In this document: positions 52,974-61,195 of the stretch, one piece after another
How positions within the stretch are numbered: position 1 is the stretch's first letter
Layout of the letters: every line of letters starts with the position of its first letter
Source: Algorimicrobium sp002414705
GTDB lineage: Bacteria; Bacteroidota; Bacteroidia; Flavobacteriales; Flavobacteriaceae
NCBI GenBank assembly: GCA_963972425.1
Contig: CAXAUF010000009.1
Location: forward strand, 1-64,000
Direction of reading: 5' to 3'
DNA: 64,000 bases
Made by a program: the position numbers and the translations under genes
The notes under the pieces: generated by a model
The model's input: only the letters and a program-made list of their open reading frames with translations
Told to the model about the DNA's origin: nothing
The model's database searches: none

Positions 52974-55889
52974 TTAATCAATAATAGCCTCATAAATCAA
53001 TTCCTGAATATCTGTTCTAATATTTTCTTTAAGCAACGTATTCGATCCTGCATTTGGATAGGTTCTATTTGCTAAAAATACATATACAATTTCTTCTTCG
53101 GGATCTGCCCATGCATAGGTTCCTGTAAAACCTGAATGCCCAAAACTTGTCATGGATACACAGCCACAAGTTGGTCCAGAATCGCCTAATTGAGGTTTAT
53201 CAAAACCAACACCACGACGATTATCTTTATCGCAGTAAAAACACGTATTAAACGTATCTAATGTTTTTGTTTTAAAATAGCGCTTTCCACCATAAAAACC
53301 TTTTTGTAAATAGGTTTGCATAATTTTAGCTACGTCATTGGCATTACTAAAAACACCAGCATGACCTCCTACACCACCTTGCATAGCTGCTCCCATATCG
53401 TGAACATAGCCTTGTATTTTTTGGTAACGATAATAATCGTCTATTTCTGAAGGTACTATATTAATATCGCTAAATTTACTATTTGGGTTATATGTGGTGT
53501 GATTAGCTCCTAAAGATTGATAAAAATGATCCTGAACCAATTCATCTAAACCTTTCTCATAGTATTTTTCTAAATACTTTTTAAGTATATAATACGGTAA
53601 ATCACTGTAACGATAGCGCAAGGTTTTCAATAAATCACTGTCTTTAATAATTTTTTGCATGCTATCTTGATAATCGGCACGCATATATAATTCATTAGCC
53701 ACCTTTACGGTAAATTTTCCGCCGTATTCTTTTCGGTAATATTTTGGGTCTGGCTGTTTATTTGAATCTAAAGTGGCAGAATAGAATGGAATCCACGGAT
53801 TTAATCGCGCATAATGCGATAACATTTGTTTTAATGTAATGTTCTTTTTATTGGAGTTGGCATACTCTGGAAGTATTTTTGATAATTTTGTGTCCAAAGT
53901 AACAATTCCTTTTTCCTCCAACTCCATCAATAATGGTAAGGTTGCCAGAATTTTTGTAAGTGAAGCCACATCATACATGTCATTAAATTTAACAGGTTCT
54001 GCGTTTGCATCATACGTATGTTTTCCAAAGTTTTTACTGTAGATAACTTTACCTTTTCTAGCGACTAGCAACTGAATTCCAGGAGTCATTTTTTCATTAA
54101 CGGCACGTTGGGCAATGGCATCAATTTTATTAAGTTTTTCAGTGCTCATACCTACGCGTTCTGGAATGGCATAGCCTAAACGTGATAAGCTAGACAATGT
54201 AAACCCGTCACCAACCGCAAAACCATTACCAATAGAAACTGGCAATGTACCTTGTGCTTGAACAGCTCCAAATATAATTTGAGCAGAGGTGTCTTGAGAA
54301 ATCGGACTATTTTGATAACTCACCACAAGTCCTTCAACATTTTCCAATGTTTTAACATCCAATAACGCATAGGGTCTAACAAAAACATCGAGAATAACGG
54401 TATTGGTTCTAGCTATTTCATAAAGCCAAACCAATTCTTTATCTGAAAATTCAAAACTTTTCCACGGATTATCATTAGAGCGGTGAAAACCAATTATGAC
54501 TGTGTTATATGCTTTAAGCTTCTCAATAACTTCATCTAAATTATCTCCAACAACCTCATGAACTTTTCCATATTTCTGAAGACCTTGAAGAAAATCTGAA
54601 CCATCATCATCACCTAACTTTATATAGGCAATTTTTTTAGTTTCTAAATTCCGGATTGGTAAAATATCGCCTTTATTTTTTACAACAGTAATGGCATTCT
54701 CCATAAGTTTCTCATAAAGCACATCATCTTCAGGTCTATTTAAATCCGCTACCAAATTTTCTAAATCAACTGGAATAAATTTATTCAGTTCGACTTTATA
54801 TTTCGCTTTCAGTATTTTTTTAACGGAATGCGCTAAACGTTCTTCAGTAATTTCGCCTGAATTATAAGCGTCTCTGATTTTATCAATAGCTTTTGGTACA
54901 TCTTCAGAAATTAATAGAATATCGTTTCCTGCCTGAAAGGCTGCTAAATCAATATCTCCTGGTGTACTGAAATTTGCAACACCTTTCATATTTAAGGCAT
55001 CAGTAAAAATAAGACCTTTAAAACCGAGCTTTTCCTTTAAAATATCCGTTATAACGTGTTTAGATAATGAGGTTGGCAAACCGTTTTCTGCTTCTAAAGC
55101 AGGTACATTTAAGTGCGCAACCATAACACTGGAAACGCCTTCTTTTATGAGACGTTTGTATGGATACATTTCAATAGAATCGATACGTTTTATGTCGAAA
55201 TCTATGGTTGGTAGTGCTTTATGAGAATCCGTGTCTGTATCACCATGTCCAGGAAAATGTTTTGCGCTTGATAAAACACCTGCATCGTGCATCCCTTGCA
55301 TAAAAGCTGAAGCTTTTTCCGTTACATTTTCACGATCTTCACCAAAAGAACGGTTTCCAATAATTGGATTTTTAGGGTTGGTATTGATATCAATATCTGG
55401 TGCAAAATTAAAATGCACACCTAGACGCTTACAATGTTCGCCAATATGATAACCAGCTTTTGCCACTAACAAATTATCTTTTATGGCACCAAGCGTCATA
55501 TTCCATGGAAATGCGTACGTTGAATCCAGACGCATACTTAAACCCCATTCCGCATCCATACCTATTAGTAATGGTACTTTAGCTACAGACTGCAAATCAT
55601 TATTAAATCTAGCCTGACTAACCGGATCTCCTTTAGAAAAAATAACACCTCCAATATGATTATTAGTTACCATTTGGCTAATAATATTTTCGTGCATTAA
55701 GTCCTTATTTGAAAAGGCCTGAACCATAAAGAGCTGTCCAATTTTTTCGTCTAAAGTCATGTTTCCATAAATACTATCCACCCATTTAAGTTGTTCTTTA
55801 GCATCAGTTGTTGCTAACGGATCCAAACTTTGAGCTTGAATAAATGACTGTGAAACAATAAAAAGCAATAAAAAAACTAGGAATCGCAT
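52974..55889 (-). CDS. GH3 beta-N-acetylglucosaminidase fused to a class C beta-lactamase-like serine hydrolase
   Basis: 971 residues. Signal peptide (MRFLVFLLLFIVSQSFIQAQ), GH3 catalytic domain with KHFPGHGDTDTDSH at 210-223 (the NagZ-type His-Asp dyad) and nucleophile D297 in FTDALNMKG; GH3 C-terminal domain to about 570. A serine hydrolase follows with SLTK at 643-646; YSD replaces the usual YxN and GHSGFTG takes the place of KTG. The pairing suggests cell-wall or chitin-type GlcNAc release coupled with peptide or ester hydrolysis in the periplasm. The arrangement is known in Bacteroidota as a single long protein. Confidence 0.9.
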   Translation of the reverse strand: MRFLVFLLLFIVSQSFIQAQSLDPLATTDAKEQLKWVDSIYGNMTLDEKIGQLFMVQAFSNKDLMHENIISQMVTNNHIGGVIFSKGDPVSQARFNNDLQSVAKVPLLIGMDAEWGLSMRLDSTYAFPWNMTLGAIKDNLLVAKAGYHIGEHCKRLGVHFNFAPDIDINTNPKNPIIGNRSFGEDRENVTEKASAFMQGMHDAGVLSSAKHFPGHGDTDTDSHKALPTIDFDIKRIDSIEMYPYKRLIKEGVSSVMVAHLNVPALEAENGLPTSLSKHVITDILKEKLGFKGLIFTDALNMKGVANFSTPGDIDLAAFQAGNDILLISEDVPKAIDKIRDAYNSGEITEERLAHSVKKILKAKYKVELNKFIPVDLENLVADLNRPEDDVLYEKLMENAITVVKNKGDILPIRNLETKKIAYIKLGDDDGSDFLQGLQKYGKVHEVVGDNLDEVIEKLKAYNTVIIGFHRSNDNPWKSFEFSDKELVWLYEIARTNTVILDVFVRPYALLDVKTLENVEGLVVSYQNSPISQDTSAQIIFGAVQAQGTLPVSIGNGFAVGDGFTLSSLSRLGYAIPERVGMSTEKLNKIDAIAQRAVNEKMTPGIQLLVARKGKVIYSKNFGKHTYDANAEPVKFNDMYDVASLTKILATLPLLMELEEKGIVTLDTKLSKILPEYANSNKKNITLKQMLSHYARLNPWIPFYSATLDSNKQPDPKYYRKEYGGKFTVKVANELYMRADYQDSMQKIIKDSDLLKTLRYRYSDLPYYILKKYLEKYYEKGLDELVQDHFYQSLGANHTTYNPNSKFSDINIVPSEIDDYYRYQKIQGYVHDMGAAMQGGVGGHAGVFSNANDVAKIMQTYLQKGFYGGKRYFKTKTLDTFNTCFYCDKDNRRGVGFDKPQLGDSGPTCGCVSMTSFGHSGFTGTYAWADPEEEIVYVFLANRTYPNAGSNTLLKENIRTDIQELIYEAIID

Positions 55890-56129
55890 ATAACGAAGGA
55901 TAATTTAAACGGTTAATTAAGACTATGCCAAATTACCAATTTTAGTGAAAAGAAACACAGATTTTAAGATAGATTTATAACGGAACTATTAATAAATTAC
56001 TGACGCATAATTTCTTGTCAAATTGAAAGTTGACTGAAATACGATGATATGTGAAATTTAAAAATAGATTTCAATATCCAAACGACATAAATTTGATTCA
56101 AGTATTATTAAAAAAAAGCCAATACTAAT

Positions 56130-56615
56130 TTATTTAACAAAACGAGAATGCCAGCTTTCACTAGCAGGAACTTCCCAATATTCTTTAAATTCAGCAATAT
56201 TATTTACTAAATTATTAAACACAATGGTGTTTTTAGAAACGGCTCTATCTTTTGCCATTTGTCGGAAATCGGTTAAGGTTTTGTAAGCCACAAAATTACC
56301 TTGTTTATAAGACACATTCATTTTATCCATTAAATCCACATCATATTGTTTTTCTAAATCTTGAATAAAATGAACAGATGCATCAATAGAACAACCTGTT
56401 GCCTTATTCACATCCTGATTTAAAGCCAAAACAATAAACCTTTTGTATTCAATAGTATAACCAGCTTGCAAATCGCTTCCGTGCGCTGTCCAGTTTTCAA
56501 CAAAGGTGTTAAGTTTTAATTTAATTTCATCCAATTCGGAATCGGTGAATGTGCGGTTTGCTTGGAATATCCAAACGCGTGATTCGTTCGGTAATGTATT
56601 AAAATCTACTAGCAT
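56130..56615 (-). CDS. Conserved flavobacterial protein of unknown function
   Basis: 161 residues, soluble, without signal peptide. Starts MLVDFNTLPNESRVWIFQANRTFTDSELDEI and ends EYWEVPASESWHSRFVK. Close relatives are often labelled 'ABC transporter ATPase', but there is no Walker A, signature or Walker B motif here, so that name is not supported. The 5' end overlaps the preceding mini membrane gene by 17 bases; it is the last gene of the long - strand run. Function unknown. Confidence 0.75.
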   Translation of the reverse strand: MLVDFNTLPNESRVWIFQANRTFTDSELDEIKLKLNTFVENWTAHGSDLQAGYTIEYKRFIVLALNQDVNKATGCSIDASVHFIQDLEKQYDVDLMDKMNVSYKQGNFVAYKTLTDFRQMAKDRAVSKNTIVFNNLVNNIAEFKEYWEVPASESWHSRFVK

Positions 56616-56814
56616 TATTTTTTTGTTTAGTTTTACTATATACTGTTGTAAGTCCTATAACTGTCCCAAAAGTTAAGAAATAGAATACAAACTGATTTAA
56701 ATTGAAAGGTTTTTTATCCACATAATCAAAACCAGCCATGGCTAACGCAAAAATCAAACCTTGGATGGCACCGGAAATTAATCCTTTTTTGATGTTTTTT
56801 GAATTGAACTTCAT
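56599..56814 (-). CDS. Mini membrane protein 3 of three paralogues
   Basis: 71 residues. Two transmembrane helices: ISGAIQGLIFALAMAGFDYV (about 14-33) and FVFYFLTFGTVIGLTTVY (about 42-59), with a basic N-terminus and C-terminus. The G-x-x-x-x-A-x-x-FDY pattern at the end of helix 1 is shared with the two genes just upstream (the mini membrane proteins at 56820-56996 and 56997-57206), so the three are tandem duplicates. Five bases separate it from the middle copy. Function unknown. Confidence 0.65.
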   Translation of the reverse strand: MKFNSKNIKKGLISGAIQGLIFALAMAGFDYVDKKPFNLNQFVFYFLTFGTVIGLTTVYSKTKQKNNASRF

Positions 56815-56819
56815 AACAA

Positions 56820-56996
56820 TTATGTCTTGGTTATTTTGGTCCTAAAAGCAATAGCCATAAAAAAACCTACAAAGACAGCTTGAAAAATATACTTACCAAT
56901 TGAAGCTACTTCATTATTATAATAATCAATAATAAACACCGCAAATCCAAAACAAATGGCTGCAATTACAGCAGAAATATAGTTTCCTTTTTTCAC
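56820..56996 (-). CDS. Mini membrane protein 2 of three paralogues (GTG start)
   Basis: 58 residues from GTG at 56996 to a TAA at 56820-56822. The translation begins MKKGNYISAVIAAICFGFA, has an IIDYY in the position of the FDY of its neighbours, and a second helix YIFQAVFVGFFMAIAF. It fills the 182-base gap between two same-strand genes exactly: the preceding stop ends at the base before this start. It lacks an ATG and is short, so it is easily missed. Function unknown. Confidence 0.6.
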   Translation of the reverse strand: MKKGNYISAVIAAICFGFAVFIIDYYNNEVASIGKYIFQAVFVGFFMAIAFRTKITKT

Positions 56997-57206
56997 TTAT
57001 TTATTACGATTCTGTTCTTCTTTTTTCACCTTCCGGTGCGCCATGTATGCGTTAAAACATCCAAACAACAGAAAATGTAATCCGAATTTTATGATGGATA
57101 AGTCTCTTCCCATAAAATAGTCGAATGCCAACATAACAAGGGCAAACATAATTCCGGAAATGACACCTAATCGTATATAGGTTTTGTTTTTTTCAAAAAA
57201 GCTCAT
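56997..57206 (-). CDS. Mini membrane protein 1 of three paralogues
   Basis: 69 residues. Two hydrophobic segments: YIRLGVISGIMFALVMLAFDYFMG (about 10-33) and FGLHFLLFGCFNAYMAHR (about 41-58). The MLAFDYF and FHFLLFG patterns recur in the two downstream copies. The C-terminus is charged (KVKKEEQNRNK). It lies 5 bases after the Fe-S (CCG) protein gene. Function unknown. Confidence 0.65.
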   Translation of the reverse strand: MSFFEKNKTYIRLGVISGIMFALVMLAFDYFMGRDLSIIKFGLHFLLFGCFNAYMAHRKVKKEEQNRNK

Positions 57207-57211
57207 AAATT

Positions 57212-58003
57212 CTATAAATCGTCAGCATTAGCAATTAGTTCGGCAATATCCATAACTTCTATATTTGCTTCTTGATCTTTGGCTTTTACACCATCCGTCA
57301 TCATGGTATTACAAAACGGACAACCAGCAGCAATAATTTCTGGCTTAGTTTCCATGGCTTGTTCTGTACGTTCTACGTTAATTTCTTTATCGCCTTTTTC
57401 GGCATCTTTAAACATTTGCGCACCTCCAGCTCCACAGCATAAACCGCGACTTTTACAGCTTTTCATTTCTACTAATTCGGCATCCAATTTACGGATTAAC
57501 TCACGTGGTGCTTCGTAAACACCATTAGCACGACCTAAAAAACAGGGATCATGAAACGTGATTCGTTTACCTTTAAACTGACCACCTTCAATAGTTAAAC
57601 GACCTTCTTCTAACAAGGATTTTAAAAATTGTGTGTGGTGCATAACCTCATATTTACCGCCGAGTTCTGGATACTCATTTTTCATGGTATTAAAACAATG
57701 CGGACAAGTGGTTACAATTTTCTTGATTTCATAAGCATTCATGACTTCAATATTTGTAACGGCTTGCATTTGAAATAGAAATTCGTTTCCACTTCGTTTG
57801 GCAGGATCGCCAGTACAGCCTTCTTCGGACCCTAAAACGGCAAAATCTACGTTTGCTTTGTTAAGGATTCTTACAAATGCTTTAGTTATTTTTTTGGCTC
57901 TATCATCAAAACTTCCTGCACATCCAACCCAAAATAACACTTCTGGTTGTTTGCCTTCTGCCATATATTCTGCCATAGTTGGCACTTTAAGTTGTTCGCT
58001 CAT
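57212..58003 (-). CDS. Fe-S oxidoreductase with CCG domains (HdrD/HdrB-like)
   Basis: 263 residues from the ATG at 58003 (MSEQLKVPTMAEYMAEG). Two cysteine-rich (CCG) domains: FWVGCAGSFDDRAKK with TACPHCFNT (here TTCPHCFNTMKN), and FHDPCFLGRANG with GLCCGAGGAQMF and GCPFCNTMM. In heterodisulfide reductase-like and lactate-utilising systems such subunits accept electrons from a partner Fe-S protein. The partner here is probably the membrane-bound 4Fe-4S protein at 58867-60180. A start 15 bases upstream (MNNNIMSE) is also possible. Confidence 0.85.
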   Translation of the reverse strand: MSEQLKVPTMAEYMAEGKQPEVLFWVGCAGSFDDRAKKITKAFVRILNKANVDFAVLGSEEGCTGDPAKRSGNEFLFQMQAVTNIEVMNAYEIKKIVTTCPHCFNTMKNEYPELGGKYEVMHHTQFLKSLLEEGRLTIEGGQFKGKRITFHDPCFLGRANGVYEAPRELIRKLDAELVEMKSCKSRGLCCGAGGAQMFKDAEKGDKEINVERTEQAMETKPEIIAAGCPFCNTMMTDGVKAKDQEANIEVMDIAELIANADDL

Positions 58004-58010
58004 AATATTA

Positions 58011-58457
58011 TTATTCATGTTTACCATCGTCAAAAACTTGGATGGTGACTTTTTTATCAACTAAATCTGTAAATTTTCCTTTGTATCGTGTGGCTTTTAC
58101 CAAATGGTTATCTATCCAATGATAATTACCACCTCGTGGTTTACCCATTAATAAACTATGAAATTTAAACCCATGTTTGATTAGCCATTTTTCTGTAACC
58201 TCTCTATGGTCCTCGGTTCTGGACGTAAAAAAACAAATTAAATGTCCTTCTTCATACCATTTATTACAAGTTACTAAAGCATCTGGATACGGCTCACAGG
58301 TTCCCATACGTTCAGGTTCTTCATTTGGAACATCTTCCGTAATGGTACCATCAATATCTATTAAATAATTTTTTACGCCTTTTGGTAAAATAGGGCTTAC
58401 TTTTTCGCCTGCTTCTACTTTTTCGTGTAATAATTTATCTGCGTCTTCTCGTTTCAT
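58011..58457 (-). CDS. HAD-like phosphatase family protein
   Basis: 148 residues. HAD motif I is LIDIDGTITED (about 31-41); motif II probably lies in LICFFTSRTEDHRE; motif III/K in LMGKPRGGNYHWIDNH; and the C-terminal VTIQVFDDGKH. Proteins of this type are often mislabelled 'phosphoheptose isomerase', which I do not support because there is no SIS domain. The first aspartate and DxDGT are intact. The substrate is unknown. It is 7 bases upstream of the CCG protein start. Confidence 0.75.
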   Translation of the reverse strand: MKREDADKLLHEKVEAGEKVSPILPKGVKNYLIDIDGTITEDVPNEEPERMGTCEPYPDALVTCNKWYEEGHLICFFTSRTEDHREVTEKWLIKHGFKFHSLLMGKPRGGNYHWIDNHLVKATRYKGKFTDLVDKKVTIQVFDDGKHE

Positions 58458-58469
58458 CTAGATTGTATT

Positions 58470-58799
58470 TTATTCTCTATTATCTTGAGGTTCGTCCATT
58501 AACACATCCTCGTTCATTTGTAAAAAATCATCTTTAGCAATACGCAAAATAATAGCGAGTTTCTTTTTACCATTTTCCAGAATATTTTCAGGATCATACC
58601 GTTCATCATAAGCACGACGTAGGGCAGCATAACCAATTCTGGTTGTTTGTTTATCTGAACAATAATCGCAAAAAACAGTTAGCAATTTAATATCCTTTGC
58701 TTCATTATTTTGATAGGTTATTTCCGTGTAAACCTTTATCTGTAAAGAATCTTTTGCATAGCCTTGTGCTTGCATGTTATGTATTCCTAAAAATAACAT
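58470..58799 (-). CDS. Secreted protein of unknown function; start probably extends upstream
   Basis: From the ATG at 58799 it has 109 residues, beginning MLFLGIHNMQAQGYAKDSLQ. The frame is open farther upstream and reads KNFSVTYSLLLVAMLFLGI just before it, making a complete signal peptide ending MQAQ. No ATG, GTG or TTG precedes it; the codon before the lysine is ATT (58841-58839), so a non-standard ATT start is possible. The mature part has VYTEITYQNNEAKDIKLLTVFCDYCSDKQTTR with two cysteines and an acidic tail (MNEDVLMDEPQDNRE). Function unknown. It lies between the HAD gene and the membrane Fe-S gene. Confidence 0.65.
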   Translation of the reverse strand: MLFLGIHNMQAQGYAKDSLQIKVYTEITYQNNEAKDIKLLTVFCDYCSDKQTTRIGYAALRRAYDERYDPENILENGKKKLAIILRIAKDDFLQMNEDVLMDEPQDNRE

Positions 58800-58866
58800 G
58801 GCAACTAGTAAAAGGCTATATGTTACACTAAAATTTTTAATGATATTTAAATTTATTAAAAAACGA

Positions 58867-60180
58867 CTACTCGTCTTTCCAGTTTAAGCGATCCATTTGA
58901 TTATATGGCCATGGAGCTGCATTGTTTTCAATATTCGTCATCATATTATTTAATTCCGTTGGAGCTGCACTTTGTTCCATAACCAAATAACGACGCATAT
59001 CCATAATAATGGAAAGGGGATCAATACTTACAGGACATGCTTCCACACAAGCGTTACAGGATGTACAAGCCCATAATTCTTCGCGTGTTATATAATCGTC
59101 TAATAATTGCTTACCATCGTCTTGAAAAACACCTTTATTAGCATCTATATTTTTTCCAACTTCTTCCAGTCTATCTCGCGTATCCATCATGATTTTACGC
59201 GGCGATAATTTCTTACCTGTTAAATTTGCTGGACATTCACTAGTACAACGTCCACATTCTGTACAGGTATATGCGTTTAATAATTGCACCCAATTTAAAT
59301 CTTGAACATCACTAGCGCCAAATTTTGCTGGTACGTCATTTTCATCTTCTTCGGGTGGAGCAGCATAAGGATCGGCATCAGGATCCATCATCATTTTAAC
59401 CTCTTTTGTGACTGCCTGTAGATTATCAAGTTGTCCTTTTGGCTTTACTTTACCATAATAGGTGTTTGGAAATGCCAATAAGATATGTAAGTGTTTAGAA
59501 AAATATAAATAATTTAAGAATACTAAAATACCTAAAATATGTAACCACCAAGCCGATCTTTCTATAACAGCCATGGTCGTTTCTGATAAACCATTAAAAA
59601 GTGGTGTGATATATTGACTGATAACATTCCCAGATTCCATAGATTGGAATGGTGCATCTGTAGCGTTCATAATCAGGAACAAGGTCATTAGTACCATTTC
59701 AAAATACAGAATGATATTTCCATCATTTTTGGGCCAACCCGTCATTTCAGGTTTTAAAAACCGTTGTAATTTAATAATGTTTCTACGAATCCAAAAAATC
59801 ACAACCGCTACAAACACTAATGCTGCTAATATTTCAAATGAGCCAATAAGGAAACCATAAACGGAAGTTGGTAATAATTCAGAAAACAACCTGTGTGTTC
59901 CAAAAAGTCCATCTATAATAATCTCAAGAACTTCAATATTAATAATGACAAAACCAACATAAACAATAACGTGTAAAAATCCTGAAACTGGGCGTTTTAC
60001 CATTTTACTTTGGCCTAACGCAATATTAATCATGTTTTTCCAACGTTGTGAAGTATTATCACTCACATCCACATCGTGTCCTAGTTTAATATTACGCAGT
60101 AGTTTTTTGACATTATTAGCAAAATAGCCAATACCAATTATTAAAGCAATTGCAAAAAGTACGTTAGGTATATAATTCAT
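58867..60180 (-). CDS. Membrane-bound 4Fe-4S electron-transfer protein (HdrE/DsrM-like)
   Basis: 437 residues. Five transmembrane helices (about 4-20, 70-90, 105-128, 155-172, 205-228) in the N-terminal half, with histidines that could bind heme b (HVIVYVGF, LHILGILVFL, HLHILLAF). The C-terminal half has CTECGRCTSECPANLTGKKLSPRK and CTSCNACVEACPVSIDPL, two 4Fe-4S sites. It resembles subunits that move electrons between quinone and cytoplasmic Fe-S proteins and is the likely partner of the CCG protein at 57212-58003. It lies 12 bases after the MlaD-like gene. Confidence 0.85.
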   Translation of the reverse strand: MNYIPNVLFAIALIIGIGYFANNVKKLLRNIKLGHDVDVSDNTSQRWKNMINIALGQSKMVKRPVSGFLHVIVYVGFVIINIEVLEIIIDGLFGTHRLFSELLPTSVYGFLIGSFEILAALVFVAVVIFWIRRNIIKLQRFLKPEMTGWPKNDGNIILYFEMVLMTLFLIMNATDAPFQSMESGNVISQYITPLFNGLSETTMAVIERSAWWLHILGILVFLNYLYFSKHLHILLAFPNTYYGKVKPKGQLDNLQAVTKEVKMMMDPDADPYAAPPEEDENDVPAKFGASDVQDLNWVQLLNAYTCTECGRCTSECPANLTGKKLSPRKIMMDTRDRLEEVGKNIDANKGVFQDDGKQLLDDYITREELWACTSCNACVEACPVSIDPLSIIMDMRRYLVMEQSAAPTELNNMMTNIENNAAPWPYNQMDRLNWKDE

Positions 60181-60192
60181 GGTTGGTTTAGT

Positions 60193-61140
60193 TTATTGTC
60201 TTTCGTCTTCAGGTTTTTCGTACTCGTCTTTATTTTTTCCTCCAAAAACAGACACGTTTACGTAACGTTTTGGATTTAATTTAAAGTCTTGTAATAACTC
60301 TTTAAGTTGTAAGGAAGCCACTTCTAAGTTATTATATAGTTTATCATCTTTGAGTAATTTACCCATAGTGCCTTCGCCTTTTTCTAAATCGTCTAAAAGT
60401 GCATTTACATTGGTTAGTGTCGTATCTAAATTGCCCAGTGTTTTGGAAATATCTGCTTTTTTTAAATCGGAAGAAACAACCGCAAGATCAGAGCTTATGG
60501 AATCGAAATTTCTAATAACTGACGTTAAATTTGCTTCGTTTTTGGCCACTAAAGAATTAACAGAATTAGACAAGGCGTTAAACGACTTTATAGTTGCGTT
60601 TAACTCGGCAATTGCACTTTTTAATCCAGTGTCTGAATTATCTTCAATTAGACTATTTATACCAATAAGTAAAGTGTCCGCAGATTTTAACGTCGTACCT
60701 AAACCTGAACTTAATTCAGAAAAATTACCAGAGAGCTGATCTACTAGTCCTTTTTCTACTTCGGATTCAAACATAGTACCATCTTGCGCTATATCTGTAT
60801 CATTTGCTGGAATAATGGCAATAGCATTATCACCCAACAATCCAGAAGCATACATGCGAATTTTACTGTTCTTTGATAACTTTAAATCACTATCAACAGA
60901 AAAAATGACACGTGTTTTACTGGTTTCAGGTATATATTTTATTTCTTTAATTTGTCCGACACTATTCCCTTTGATAGTTACAGCGGAAGATGCAGCTAAC
61001 GCATTATAATCAAATTCAGTTTGATAAGTATTGGCACTATCCAACAGATTTACTCCTTGTAGGAAATTAATTCCAAAAATAAGAAAGACGATTCCTGAAA
61101 TGACTAATATGGCAGTTTTTACTTCTTTAGATAGTTTCAA
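60193..61140 (-). CDS. MCE/MlaD-family protein
   Basis: 315 residues. One N-terminal transmembrane helix (VKTAILVISGIVFLIFGINFL, about 7-27) is followed by a single MCE domain (about 38-110; TEFDYNALAASSAVTIKGNSVGQIKEI, GLLGDNAIAI) and a long alpha-helical region (about 130-300) with coiled-coil character. MCE proteins bind lipids and form hexamers that carry lipids between inner and outer membranes. The partner MlaE/F genes are not in the window. It is 55 bases after the amidase gene. Confidence 0.88.
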   Translation of the reverse strand: MKLSKEVKTAILVISGIVFLIFGINFLQGVNLLDSANTYQTEFDYNALAASSAVTIKGNSVGQIKEIKYIPETSKTRVIFSVDSDLKLSKNSKIRMYASGLLGDNAIAIIPANDTDIAQDGTMFESEVEKGLVDQLSGNFSELSSGLGTTLKSADTLLIGINSLIEDNSDTGLKSAIAELNATIKSFNALSNSVNSLVAKNEANLTSVIRNFDSISSDLAVVSSDLKKADISKTLGNLDTTLTNVNALLDDLEKGEGTMGKLLKDDKLYNNLEVASLQLKELLQDFKLNPKRYVNVSVFGGKNKDEYEKPEDERQ

Positions 61141-61195
61141 AGCGAGAATATTTGGTTATTAAACAAAATTAGAAATAAATTTAGAAAGAATACCT

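Noticed and set aside
56130..56615. 'ABC transporter ATPase' annotation of the 161-residue protein
   Set aside because: No Walker A, signature or Walker B motif is present.
58011..58457. 'Phosphoheptose isomerase' annotation
   Set aside because: The protein has a HAD DxDGT motif and no SIS domain.
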